Source: CG2-30-36-39 sp964433225 (GTDB taxonomy: Bacteria; Patescibacteriota; Microgenomatia; UBA1400; PJMF01). From it: a stretch of DNA of 55,466 nucleotides. Positions 6,445-14,823 of this stretch are shown here, one piece after another; position 1 is the first letter of the stretch, and each line of letters opens with the position of its first letter. The stretch is taken from positions 1-55,466 of the forward strand of contig CAYSQA010000004.1 of the NCBI GenBank assembly GCA_964433225.1. The letters run 5' to 3'. The position numbers and the translations under genes are program-made. The notes under the pieces are model-generated. The model saw nothing but the letters and a program-made list of their open reading frames with translations, was not told where the DNA came from and searched no databases.

Positions 6445-8733
6445 ATGGGTTATCCAAAATATCCAGATACATATAAAAAGACCTTCACTTTAGGAGGCAA
6501 AGAAGTAACAGTCGAAATCGGTAAGTTTTCTGAACAAGTTAGCGCTGCTGTTTTAGTTACCTGTGGTGAAACAGTGGTTCATTCCACTGTAGCTTTGGGT
6601 AGAAAAGTTGATCTTGGTTATTTTCCACTCTCTGTTGAGTTTGCGGAAAAGCTTTATGCCGCTGGAACGATTAAAGGTTCTAGATGGATCAAGAGAGATG
6701 GTCGTCCTGCAGATGATGTGATTTTAAAAGCAAGAGTGATTGATCGTTCTTTAAGACCAATGTTCCCAGATGGGATTACTAATGAGGTTCAGGTGATTAA
6801 CACGGTGCTTTCTTATGACGAAGAAAACGATCCAGACATGTTGGGTTTACTTGGCAGTGCGATTGGTTTATCTATTTCAGAAATTCCTTTTGACGGTCCT
6901 TTGGCTGGTCTAAGAGTAGGTTATAGAAAAGAAACTAATGAGTTTTTGATTAACCCAACCCAGACAGAACAAGAAACTAGCGATTTAGACCTGATTGTTT
7001 CTGGTAATGCCAAGACTATTGTGATGGTTGAAGCTGGAGCTAATGAAGTAGCTGAGGATGTGGTCATCGAAGGAATGGTGTTAGCTCAGGAAAAATTGGG
7101 CGAAGTTTGTCAGGTGATTGAAGAAATTACCGCTGAAGTTGGTAAAGATAAATTAGAATTAGTTTCTGAAGAAGATCGAGCTAAGACCTTAGCTGTTGAA
7201 GAATTAGCAGCCAAGATTTACGAGAGTTTTGCTAAAGAAATTAGAGAGATTGTCGAGACTAGTGGTCGCTTATTACCCACTAATGAAGCAGAAGTAAAAG
7301 TAGCTATTTTTGAGAAACTTAATGCTGGAGTTGAAGACGAAGCCGCTCAGGTGACTGAAAAACAAATCAGTGAAGCCTTACATTTACTGACCAAAAAAGA
7401 GGCTCGTAAAATGATCTTGGATGAAGGTGTTCGTCCAGACGGTCGTAAAACCACTGAAATTAGACCAATTTGGTGTGAAGTGGATTTGTTTGCCAGAACT
7501 CATGGTTCTGCCATGTTCAAACGAGGAGCTACTCAGGCTTTAACCGTAACCACTTTGGCTGATCCAACTTTGGGCCAGTTAATCGAGAGTATCGATGGTG
7601 AAGAAACTAGACATTACATTCACCATTACAATATGCCTCCTTATGCCTCTGGAGAAGCCGGTAGATTTGGTTTTCCAAAGCGTCGTGAGATTGGTCATGG
7701 AGCTTTGGCTGAAAGAGCTTTATTGCCTATGATTCCAAGTCAAGCAGAGTTCCCTTATACGATTCATGTGGTTTCTGAAATCATGAGTTCTAATGGTTCA
7801 ACCTCACAGGCTTCTGTTTGTGGTTCCACTTTATCTCTAATGTCTGCTGGAGTGCCTATTAAACGTCCAGTTTCTGGTATTGCCATGGGGTTGATGAGTG
7901 ATGGGGAAAAGTATGTGGTGCTATCTGACATCCAGGGCTTAGAAGATCATGTCGGTGACATGGATTTCAAAGTAGCTGGTTCTGAACAAGGTATTACAGC
8001 TATTCAAATGGACATCAAACTTAAAGGAGTTTCTAGACAAATTTTGGAAGAAGCCCTTGCTCAAGCTAAAGAAGGCAGATTGCATATCTTGGCTGAAATG
8101 ATGAAAGTAATTGATACTCCAAGAACCAGTCTTTCTCAATACGCACCTAAGGTGGTTCAAATCGAGATTCCAGCTGATAAAATTGGTGAACTGATCGGTC
8201 CAGGAGGAAAAATGATTAAGTCTATCATTGAAGAAACTGGGGCTGAAGTTAATGTCGATGAAGATAAAGATAAAGAAATCGGCATTGTTAACATTTCTTC
8301 ATCTGATCAAGCTAAAATCGAAGCAGCGGTGGCCAAGGTCACTGGTTTGGTGAGAGTAGTTGAGGTTGGGGATGAGTTTGATGGTGAAATTACCAGAGTA
8401 GAAAACTATGGAGTTTTTGTCGAATATCTTCCAGGTAGAGAAGGTTTGGTTCACGTTTCAGAAATGTCAGCTGACAGGATCGAAGATGTGACTTTGGTGG
8501 CCAAGGTTGGCGATCAGGCCCATGTCAGAATCTCTGAAATCAAAGAAGACGGCAAGATTGGTCTATCGATGTTGACCGCTGAGCAATCAGCTGAGAAAAA
8601 GAAAAACGGTAATGGTGGTGGAGACAGAGGTGGCAGGCGAAATGATCGTGGCAATGGTGGTCGTAGATTTTCTAGAGACAACCGAGGTGGAGATAGAAGA
8701 GGTGGTTTTAGATCAAGAGATGGTTTCCGTTAA
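6445..8733 (+). CDS. pnp: polyribonucleotide nucleotidyltransferase (PNPase)
   Basis: This phosphorolytic 3'-5' exoribonuclease degrades mRNA and is 762 aa long. It has two RNase PH domains (first with GRPADD and RVIDRSLRPMFP near 75-100, second from about 335 with the catalytic aspartates around MDFKVAGSEQGITAIQMD), then a KH domain (IGELIGPGGKMIKSI near 580-595) and an S1 domain (about 635-705). A C-terminal tail of about 50 residues is rich in RGG/GGRR/DR repeats, an RNA-binding type of low-complexity sequence not found in E. coli PNPase. Ribosome binding is probably through AGAAAG before the ATG. RNase J is encoded in the same window. Confidence 0.97.
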   Translation: MGYPKYPDTYKKTFTLGGKEVTVEIGKFSEQVSAAVLVTCGETVVHSTVALGRKVDLGYFPLSVEFAEKLYAAGTIKGSRWIKRDGRPADDVILKARVIDRSLRPMFPDGITNEVQVINTVLSYDEENDPDMLGLLGSAIGLSISEIPFDGPLAGLRVGYRKETNEFLINPTQTEQETSDLDLIVSGNAKTIVMVEAGANEVAEDVVIEGMVLAQEKLGEVCQVIEEITAEVGKDKLELVSEEDRAKTLAVEELAAKIYESFAKEIREIVETSGRLLPTNEAEVKVAIFEKLNAGVEDEAAQVTEKQISEALHLLTKKEARKMILDEGVRPDGRKTTEIRPIWCEVDLFARTHGSAMFKRGATQALTVTTLADPTLGQLIESIDGEETRHYIHHYNMPPYASGEAGRFGFPKRREIGHGALAERALLPMIPSQAEFPYTIHVVSEIMSSNGSTSQASVCGSTLSLMSAGVPIKRPVSGIAMGLMSDGEKYVVLSDIQGLEDHVGDMDFKVAGSEQGITAIQMDIKLKGVSRQILEEALAQAKEGRLHILAEMMKVIDTPRTSLSQYAPKVVQIEIPADKIGELIGPGGKMIKSIIEETGAEVNVDEDKDKEIGIVNISSSDQAKIEAAVAKVTGLVRVVEVGDEFDGEITRVENYGVFVEYLPGREGLVHVSEMSADRIEDVTLVAKVGDQAHVRISEIKEDGKIGLSMLTAEQSAEKKKNGNGGGDRGGRRNDRGNGGRRFSRDNRGGDRRGGFRSRDGFR

Positions 8734-8753
8734 ACTCTAAATAGACAACCCAG

Positions 8754-8783
8754 AAAGCCCTGCTTACTGCGGGGCTTTTTTTT
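8754..8783 (+). terminator. pnp terminator
   Basis: AAAGCCC (8754-8760) pairs with GGGGCTTT (8771-8778) and ends in a run of eight T. Confidence 0.88.
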
Positions 8784-8798
8784 GAGGTTTCTAGTCGA

Positions 8799-8804
8799 TA
8801 TACT
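8799..8804 (+). promoter_or_regulatory. -10 element directly upstream of a GTG start
   Basis: TATACT ends 6 nt before the GTG at 8811. The expected transcription start is the G of the start codon, so the mRNA should be leaderless. No Shine-Dalgarno is present. Confidence 0.5.
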
Positions 8805-8810
8805 GGTTAA

Positions 8811-9656
8811 GTGAAAATTTCTGCCCTACAAAAAAATGGCATTGGCTTGTTAGCTTTGGATGAGGCTTATACTTTTGCTGAGCAGCTGGGCCTAAGCTTG
8901 GATGAACCAACTAACTTGGAAAATCTTAATGCCTTGTTAGTGAGGTTTTTGATTCTTTATACAGAATATACAACCGGAGTAGTTCTCGATCCTACTTATT
9001 CATTACCTTTTTTGAGTTACAAACATAATAACTCTGGTTTAGTTATTCGCTTGGGTCGTGAACAAGAACAAGATCCTATGGGGTTGCCTCAATTTATTCC
9101 TCAATGGGGTATTGAAGATGTCAGAAATAATTATGGGGTGGCTAAGTTGGAGTTGTTTTATCATCCGGCTGAAGAGTTAGCAGTTGAGAAAAAAAAACTA
9201 GTGGCTGATTTGTTTGATTTTTGTCAGTATGAAGGAATAGATTTTCTTTTAAAGTTAATAATTTATCATCCTCCAGGTAAAACTTTGGATAAAGTAGAGT
9301 TCCAGGAAACTCAGCTAGAGGCTGTGGGGGAACTGCAGCGTTTTGCTAGTTTATTAGCTTTGCAGTATCCTCAAGATCCTTTGGCAACTGCTACTTTGAC
9401 CAGTGCTTTGGATGTACCTTGGGTGGTGATTTCTGATGGGCTCAAATATGCTGAATTCAAAGAGTTTGTCAGAATTAGTGTGGAAAATGGAGCTGAAGGT
9501 TTTCTGGTTGGTCAAACTTTATGGGAAGAGCTTAACTCAATGAGATTAGAAGACCAATCACCAGATTTTGCCGCCATTGAAAAGTTTTTAAAAACAATTG
9601 GCAAAGATCGAGTGATTGAGCTAATGAGAATTGTTAATGAGTCTAAGGCTAGCTAG
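8811..9656 (+). CDS. class I aldolase-like TIM-barrel protein (LacD-like, probably divergent)
   Basis: The 281-aa protein resembles the LacD/tagatose-1,6-bisphosphate aldolase family. GLLALDEA (12-19) matches the family's first strand, TGVVLDPTYSLP matches its LDPEYGLP segment, KLELFYHP matches the K-x-x-x-YY region, and GAEGFLVGQTLWEE matches the GvlaGRatW segment near the C-terminus. Two key sites look altered. The family's DQRG reads D17-E-A-Y. The VLKVEVP strand, which carries the Schiff-base lysine, aligns with SLLALQYP, putting Ala183 where the lysine belongs. If the alignment is right, the protein is not a normal aldolase. The alignment is from memory, so the family call is moderate and the loss of activity is inference. 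It stands alone between pnp and sodA. Confidence 0.6.
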   Translation: MKISALQKNGIGLLALDEAYTFAEQLGLSLDEPTNLENLNALLVRFLILYTEYTTGVVLDPTYSLPFLSYKHNNSGLVIRLGREQEQDPMGLPQFIPQWGIEDVRNNYGVAKLELFYHPAEELAVEKKKLVADLFDFCQYEGIDFLLKLIIYHPPGKTLDKVEFQETQLEAVGELQRFASLLALQYPQDPLATATLTSALDVPWVVISDGLKYAEFKEFVRISVENGAEGFLVGQTLWEELNSMRLEDQSPDFAAIEKFLKTIGKDRVIELMRIVNESKAS

Positions 9657-9698
9657 CTTTTTTGTAAGGCTCTTCACGGAGATTAGGTTAAACAACTG

Positions 9699-9704
9699 TA
9701 TAAT
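9699..9704 (+). promoter_or_regulatory. sodA promoter -10
   Basis: TGTATAAT precedes a ~35-nt leader that ends in AAAAGGAG, a strong ribosome binding site 6-7 nt before the sodA ATG. This leadered arrangement contrasts with the leaderless neighbours. Confidence 0.6.
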
Positions 9705-9746
9705 GATTTATATAAATAGTTTTTAGTTATTTAAAAGGAGCTAAAT

Positions 9747-10358
9747 ATGTTACATTCTTTACCCAAATTACCCTATGCTTATGATGCCTTGGAGCCAGTT
9801 ATTGATGCTCAGACTATGGAGATTCATCATACTAAGCATCACCAAGCTTATGTTGATAAATTGAACGCTGCCCTGACTGGTTTGCCAGATATGCAAGACT
9901 TACCAATCGAGACTTTGATGCAGTCACTCAAAGAAATTGATGATCCTAAAACCATGCTAGCAGTCAGAAATAATGGTGGTGGTCACGCCAATCATAGTCT
10001 TTTCTGGCAACTGCTCTCACCTCAAAAACAAGAGCTTCCTAGGGTTTTAAAAGATGATTTGGAAGCAACTTTTGGGTCTGTTGAAGATTTTAAACAAATG
10101 TTTTCAGAGGCTGCTGCAACTAGATTCGGCTCTGGTTGGGCTTGGTTGGTAGTTGATAATGGTAAGCTCAAAGTGACCAGCACCGCTAATCAAGATAATC
10201 CTTGGATGGAAAACACAACCCCAATTTTGGCTTTGGATGTGTGGGAACATGCTTATTATCTGAAGTATCAAAATCGTCGTCCAGATTATATTGAGGCTTT
10301 TTGGCAAGTAGTTAATTGGCCCAAAGTGGCTGAGCTTTACCAACAAGCCATGAGTTAA
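9747..10358 (+). CDS. sodA: superoxide dismutase, Mn-type signature
   Basis: The enzyme dismutates superoxide to hydrogen peroxide and oxygen. It has the usual 203 aa. Metal ligands are visible: His27 in HHTKHH, His in GGGHANHSLFW, and Asp and His in DVWEHAYY. NNGGGHANHSLFW and TANQDNPW (with the Gln typical of Mn enzymes) favour manganese, although cambialistic use cannot be excluded. There is no signal peptide, so it is cytosolic. It lies beside a SUF operon and Nudix/ITPase house-cleaning genes, which together suggest exposure to oxygen. Confidence 0.95.
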   Translation: MLHSLPKLPYAYDALEPVIDAQTMEIHHTKHHQAYVDKLNAALTGLPDMQDLPIETLMQSLKEIDDPKTMLAVRNNGGGHANHSLFWQLLSPQKQELPRVLKDDLEATFGSVEDFKQMFSEAAATRFGSGWAWLVVDNGKLKVTSTANQDNPWMENTTPILALDVWEHAYYLKYQNRRPDYIEAFWQVVNWPKVAELYQQAMS

Positions 10359-10446
10359 AAGCTTTATAACTTCAACTCTTTATTTCTGTCAAAAAATTCT
10401 GTAAGGTTACTGTTACTATTTTCTTAAATAGAAATGATTTATTTAT

Positions 10447-11031
10447 ATGTTGCAGGTGATTCTTGATGTTGAAACTAAAAAAACCTTTGAAGAGGTGGGT
10501 GGTTATTTCCCTGATAGATTAGGTATTTCTTTTGTTGGAGTTAACGTTCGCCATGGTTTTGGTGAAGCCGGTGAATATCAGTCTTACTTTGAAAAGGATT
10601 TACCCAAGTTGTTTCCATTACTGGAGCAAGCTGATGTAGTCATTGGCTTTAATGTTGATGGCTTTGATATGCCCACTTTTACCTCTTATTACACTGGTGA
10701 TATTAGTCAAATTCCCACCCTAGATATTATGTTAAGAATCAAGGACTCTACTGGTCATCGGATTGGTCTGGATGCAGTGGCCAAAGAAACCCTAGGGATT
10801 GGTAAAACAGGAGATGGTCTTGATGCAATTAAATACTACCAAACTCAACAATGGGATAAACTTGAAAAGTACTGTCTTCAGGATGTTAAAGTTACTAAGG
10901 AGATTTTGGATTATGGCTATAGTAAAGGCGAAATCAAGTTTCGTAATAAGTGGAATAGATTAATCACTACTCCCGTTGATTTTTCTTTTACTCCCCAAAA
11001 AAACGCCGGAGTTCAGATGAGTTTAATTTAA
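10447..11031 (+). CDS. predicted 3'-5' exonuclease, DnaQ/RNase H-like (YprB-type)
   Basis: The 194-aa protein has the DEDD exonuclease pattern: ILDVETK at residues 5-11 (motif I D-x-E), IGFNVDGFDMP near 66-76 (motif II) and YCLQDVKVTKEI near 141-152 (motif III Y-x3-D). These residues coordinate two metal ions that cut nucleic acid from the 3' end. No polymerase or helicase domain is attached. TG-T-TACTAT at 10411-10419 could be its promoter; no Shine-Dalgarno is seen before the ATG. Substrate (DNA or RNA) cannot be told from sequence. Confidence 0.75.
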   Translation: MLQVILDVETKKTFEEVGGYFPDRLGISFVGVNVRHGFGEAGEYQSYFEKDLPKLFPLLEQADVVIGFNVDGFDMPTFTSYYTGDISQIPTLDIMLRIKDSTGHRIGLDAVAKETLGIGKTGDGLDAIKYYQTQQWDKLEKYCLQDVKVTKEILDYGYSKGEIKFRNKWNRLITTPVDFSFTPQKNAGVQMSLI

Positions 11032-11073
11032 TAGCTTTACTTCGATTTTTATTTAGAAGTAAGGCTGAAGTAA

Positions 11074-11082
11074 TGTTACAAT
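11074..11082 (+). promoter_or_regulatory. extended -10 promoter, leaderless Nudix gene
   Basis: TG-T-TACAAT ends 6 nt before the GTG at 11089, so transcription should begin at the start codon. Confidence 0.6.
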
Positions 11083-11088
11083 TCCCCT

Positions 11089-11640
11089 GTGCCAGAATCA
11101 ACAAAATTTCCTCCTAAAGTTTGTTTAACAGCAGCTGGTTTTTTGGTCAATGACAATAAGGTTTTGTTGGTCAAACACAAGAAACTGGGAATTTGGTTAG
11201 CTCCTGGTGGTCATTTAGATGAAGCTGAACTACCTCACCAAGCAGCGGAACGTGAGTTTTGGGAGGAAACAGCAATTAAGGTTAAAGCCAAAAGTGTTTT
11301 ACCTTTATTGCCAGGAACAGCTAATTCTGACTACCACCCAGTGCCATTTTCGGTCAATCTACATTGGATTAGCCAAGAGCTATACAAAAAAAGATTAGCT
11401 AGTAGTACTCCTGAAAAAAGAGTGGTTGATAAAGTTTGGCAGTTGGGTTGTGAAAAGCATTTAGTATTTACTTATGTTGTAGAGGCAGTTGCTGGGTTGG
11501 ATTTTAAACAAAACGTCGAAGAAACAGATGGCATAAGTTGGTTTTCTAAAAAAGAGTTGGTTGATTTAGAAACTATTCCAGAAGTAAGAGCCGAAGCCAA
11601 TTGGGTTTTGGATCAAGCAAACAAGAAAGGGAGCAAATGA
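11089..11640 (+). CDS. Nudix hydrolase 1
   Basis: The 183-aa protein contains a Nudix box, GGHLDEAELPHQAAEREFWEET, at about residues 42-63; the final Gly of the consensus is Ala. Nudix enzymes hydrolyse nucleoside diphosphates linked to another group, often damaged nucleotides. The PFSVNLHWISQE region is typical of members acting on small substrates, but the substrate is unknown. The start is a GTG directly after an extended -10. Its TGA overlaps the next gene's ATG (ATGA). Confidence 0.85.
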   Translation: MPESTKFPPKVCLTAAGFLVNDNKVLLVKHKKLGIWLAPGGHLDEAELPHQAAEREFWEETAIKVKAKSVLPLLPGTANSDYHPVPFSVNLHWISQELYKKRLASSTPEKRVVDKVWQLGCEKHLVFTYVVEAVAGLDFKQNVEETDGISWFSKKELVDLETIPEVRAEANWVLDQANKKGSK

Positions 11641-12134
11641 AAATAGCTCATCAATTAACCGAAAACGTTAAGTTTTTACATAAAGTGGCATTAGTTCATC
11701 AAGGAAAAGTCTTAGTGCTTAAAAGAGCAGCTAACGCTAAAAGTAGGCCTGGGGCTTGGGATTTACCTGGTGGTAACGCTGAATGGCCAGCTGAATTAAC
11801 AACCTCAAAGAGAAATGTCCACCAAGAAGATATTGCCCGTGAAGTAATTGAAGAAACAGGTTTTGAGGTTCTGCCAGCAGTTTTTTCTTTGGAGAACATG
11901 GTTCATTTTTTTAGTTATTTTGATGAGAGAAAACAGGTTTACTCGATTGTTTGTGGTTGGATTGTAAGTAATCTCACTGATCTAGATCCAGACAAGGTCT
12001 TATTATCTGACGAACACACAGAATATCGGTGGATAGAGTTGGATGAGCTAGCTAGTTTAGATTTTGGTGAGCCGGTTGGCAGTTTTGTTAAAACTATTAT
12101 TAAAAACTCGCTTGATAGGTTTGTAGCTAAATAA
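11637..12134 (+). CDS. Nudix hydrolase 2
   Basis: The start is the ATG inside the ATGA overlap with the previous gene, with GGGAGC upstream. The 165-aa product has GAWDLPGGNAEW followed by AREVIEETGF. The two halves of the Nudix box are separated by an insertion of about ten residues (around TTSKRNVHQED), longer than the canonical G-x5-E-x7-REUxEExGU spacing. The catalytic REVIEETG part is intact. The tight overlap implies translational coupling with Nudix 1. Confidence 0.82.
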   Translation: MKIAHQLTENVKFLHKVALVHQGKVLVLKRAANAKSRPGAWDLPGGNAEWPAELTTSKRNVHQEDIAREVIEETGFEVLPAVFSLENMVHFFSYFDERKQVYSIVCGWIVSNLTDLDPDKVLLSDEHTEYRWIELDELASLDFGEPVGSFVKTIIKNSLDRFVAK

Positions 12135-12155
12135 CAAGTTATTCAGAAAGAATTT

Positions 12156-12914
12156 ATGTCCTTACTTAAAGTAACAAATCTGGAGGCACAGATTGACGGT
12201 CAACCAATTTTACGTGGATTGAATTTGGAGATTGAACCAGGGAAAACAGTTGTGATTATGGGTCCTAACGGTTCTGGTAAATCAACCTTGTCCAAAGTGT
12301 TAGCTGGTCATCCAGACTACGAAGTAACTGGTTCGGCGGTGTTTGTTGGTCGAGAATTATTTGACTTAGCTCCAGATGAAAGAGCTAAGTTAGGTTTATT
12401 TTTGGCTTTCCAGTACCCAGTTGAAGTTCCTGGGGTAAGGGTTTTGAATTTTTTGTGGACTGTTTATAGTCAGCAACATCCAGATAAAGAGCAACGGGAC
12501 TATAAAACGATTGTTGAATTTAAAGATTTTTTGGAACACAAAGCTCGGGAATTAGATATTCCAGAAAAATTGTTAACTAGGGGGCTTAATGAGGGTTTTA
12601 GCGGTGGTGAGAAAAAACGCCTAGAAATTTTACAAATGGCTGTTTTGCAACCAAAACTGGCAATTTTGGATGAAACTGATTCTGGCTTAGATATCGATGC
12701 CATTAAAGTAGTAGCTCAAGGAGTTGAACAGATTAAGCAAGAGACCGGTATGGCCGTGATTGTGATTACTCACTATCAAAGAATTCTCCAGTATCTCAAC
12801 TATGATCAGGTCTTAGTGGTGGCTGGCGGCAGAGTAGTTAAACAAGGCGGTGCTGAATTAGTAGAAGAGTTAGAAAAAACAGGTTATGGCCAGATTCGCA
12901 GCGAAAAAAACTAG
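12156..12914 (+). CDS. sufC: Fe-S assembly ATPase SufC
   Basis: This ABC-type ATPase of the SUF Fe-S assembly scaffold (SufBC2D) is 252 aa long. Walker A is GPNGSGKST (about 36-44), the signature is GFSGGEKKR (about 147-155) and Walker B is LAILDETDSGLD (about 168-179), followed by the H-loop ITHY. There are no transmembrane segments, as expected. The 3' end overlaps sufB by 29 nt, so the two are co-translated. It opens the run sufC-sufB-sufD-sufS-sufU. Confidence 0.96.
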   Translation: MSLLKVTNLEAQIDGQPILRGLNLEIEPGKTVVIMGPNGSGKSTLSKVLAGHPDYEVTGSAVFVGRELFDLAPDERAKLGLFLAFQYPVEVPGVRVLNFLWTVYSQQHPDKEQRDYKTIVEFKDFLEHKARELDIPEKLLTRGLNEGFSGGEKKRLEILQMAVLQPKLAILDETDSGLDIDAIKVVAQGVEQIKQETGMAVIVITHYQRILQYLNYDQVLVVAGGRVVKQGGAELVEELEKTGYGQIRSEKN

Positions 12915-14316
12915 TAAACCAGGTGATGATTTTATCCAAGGGGATTACCAACATGGTTATTCTTTTGATACCAAAAACTATGCTTTTCAAGCTGACAAAG
13001 GTTTGACTGAAGACTTGATTAAACAAATTTCAGCAATGAAAAATGAACCTGTTTGGATGTTAGAACACAGATTAAGAGGTTTTAAAGAATTTAAAGTTAA
13101 AAAAAATCCCAGTTGGGGTGCTGATTTATCAGCCCTAACTTTTGATGATTTGTCTTATTACCTTAAACCAACAGCAGGTCAGGCTAAATCATGGGAAGAT
13201 GTTCCCCCAGAGGTCAAAGAAACCTTTGATCGAATTGGTGTCCCAGCAGCAGAACGAGATTTTTTGGCTGGAGTCAAAGCCCAGTATGATAGCGAAGTGG
13301 TTTATGGCTCGTTGAAGAAAACCTGGGAGAAAGATGGTGTAATTTTCTTATCAATGGATGAAGGCTTAGCCAAATATCCAGACCTAGTTAAAGAGCATTT
13401 TGGGAAGGTTATTCCTCACAACGACAATAAGTACGCTGCTTTGAATACGGCTGTTTGGTCTGGAGGGTCTTTTGTTTATGTGCCCCCTGGTGTGGAGGTA
13501 AAGATGCCACTCCAAACTTATTTTAGAATCAATGCTGAAGCTTTTGGTCAGTTTGAGCGAACCTTAATTATTGTAGATCAAGGGGCCTCGGTTCACTATG
13601 TAGAAGGCTGTACTGCTCCTCAATTTTCTTCTACCTCACTCCACTCAGCAGTGGTAGAGATTGTGGTGAAAGAAGGAGCCACTTGCCAATATACTACAGT
13701 ACAAAATTGGTACAAAAATATTTATAACTTGGTCACCAAAAGAACTTATGTTCATGCTGACGGTAAAATGATTTGGACTGATTTTAATATGGGGTCCAAA
13801 GTTACCATGAAGTATCCAGGTTTTATCTTGGCTGGAGAAAGAGCTCATGGTGAGGTGTTATCGATGGCTTTGGCTGGTAAAGGTCAACACCAAGATACTG
13901 GAGCTAAAGCAATTCATTTGGCGCCCAACACTTCTTCAACCATTATTTCCAAATCAATTAGTAAAGATGGCGGTAGGGCTAGTTATCGAGGCATGGTTCA
14001 TGTTGGGCCAAATGCTAAAAACAGTAAAAATACAGTCGTTTGTGATGCTTTGTTATTAGATGACAAATCTAGATCTGACACTTACCCCCAAGATAAAGTT
14101 TTTAACAATCAAGTTGAGGTGCAACATGAAGCAACCGTGTCCAAGATTGGTGATGATCAGTTGTTTTATTTGATGAGCAGAGGTATCTCTGAAGAAGATG
14201 CTCGCAAAATGATTGTGAATGGTTTTATTGCTGATTTAGTCAAGAAACTTCCTTTGGAATATGCAGTAGAAATGAACCGGTTAATTGATTTTGAGATGGA
14301 AGGTTCAATTGGTTAA
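12886..14316 (+). CDS. sufB: Fe-S cluster assembly scaffold SufB
   Basis: The 476-aa protein is the scaffold on which SUF builds Fe-S clusters. The C-terminal beta-helix core shows YVEGCTAPQFS (the conserved cysteine) and later VVCDALLLDDKSRSDTYP with a second conserved cysteine, close to the E. coli cluster-building residues. The N-terminal part includes WMLEHRLRGFKEF, typical of SufB. The ATG lies inside the sufC 3' end; no better start is visible because the N-terminal motifs begin soon after. sufD follows 2 nt after its stop. Confidence 0.97.
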   Translation: MARFAAKKTSKPGDDFIQGDYQHGYSFDTKNYAFQADKGLTEDLIKQISAMKNEPVWMLEHRLRGFKEFKVKKNPSWGADLSALTFDDLSYYLKPTAGQAKSWEDVPPEVKETFDRIGVPAAERDFLAGVKAQYDSEVVYGSLKKTWEKDGVIFLSMDEGLAKYPDLVKEHFGKVIPHNDNKYAALNTAVWSGGSFVYVPPGVEVKMPLQTYFRINAEAFGQFERTLIIVDQGASVHYVEGCTAPQFSSTSLHSAVVEIVVKEGATCQYTTVQNWYKNIYNLVTKRTYVHADGKMIWTDFNMGSKVTMKYPGFILAGERAHGEVLSMALAGKGQHQDTGAKAIHLAPNTSSTIISKSISKDGGRASYRGMVHVGPNAKNSKNTVVCDALLLDDKSRSDTYPQDKVFNNQVEVQHEATVSKIGDDQLFYLMSRGISEEDARKMIVNGFIADLVKKLPLEYAVEMNRLIDFEMEGSIG

Positions 14317-14318
14317 GA

Positions 14319-14804
14319 ATGAAAACTTATCAAGTTACAGCCCATCAACATCAAGAGATAATTTTAAAAGAATCAGGTAAACACTTGATCGAATTAGTTG
14401 GTGAAGGAGCCTCTGTTTTGGTTAAAGGTGTTTTTCAAACTAGTGGTAAAGAACATTTAGCTTTGGAGGTAGTGATTCACCACCAAGCAGCTCATACTCA
14501 AGCAGAAACAGTGATGAAAGGTGTTGCTAGAGATAGTTCCTCTTTACAACTTAAAGGTAAGATTATTATTGATGAAAATTGTGGTGACACACAGTCATTT
14601 TTGACTGAACGAGTTTTGTTGTTATCCGATCAGGCTAGAGCTGAAGCTGTGCCAGATTTAGAAATCAAAACTGATGATGTTAGATGTTCCCACGCTGCCA
14701 GCATCACTACCTTATCAGCAGACCACCTTTTTTATCTCCAATCCAGGGGGATTGAAAAAAATAAAGCTGAACAGTTAATAGTTGATGGCTTTTTAACTAT
14801 TTAA
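14319..14804 (+). CDS. sufD: half-length SufD-like protein
   Basis: At 161 aa this is under half the usual SufD length (about 400). It keeps only the C-terminal part of the SufBD beta-helix and the closing helical region: VPDLEIKTDDVRCSHAASI, with the His of the SufD signature, and FYLQSRGIEKNKAEQLIVDGF. The N-terminal domain and most of the beta-helix are missing. The frame is open and well bounded by sufB and sufS, so this looks like a genuine minimal form and not a recent break. It probably still pairs with SufB through the shared C-terminal core (inference). Confidence 0.85.
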   Translation: MKTYQVTAHQHQEIILKESGKHLIELVGEGASVLVKGVFQTSGKEHLALEVVIHHQAAHTQAETVMKGVARDSSSLQLKGKIIIDENCGDTQSFLTERVLLLSDQARAEAVPDLEIKTDDVRCSHAASITTLSADHLFYLQSRGIEKNKAEQLIVDGFLTI

Positions 14805-14807
14805 GTT

Positions 14808-14816
14808 TGTTACAAT
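14808..14816 (+). promoter_or_regulatory. internal extended -10 promoter for sufS
   Basis: TG-T-TACAAT ends 7 nt before the sufS ATG. It would give a leaderless sufS mRNA independent of sufCBD. Confidence 0.6.
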
Positions 14817-14823
14817 TACCCTT

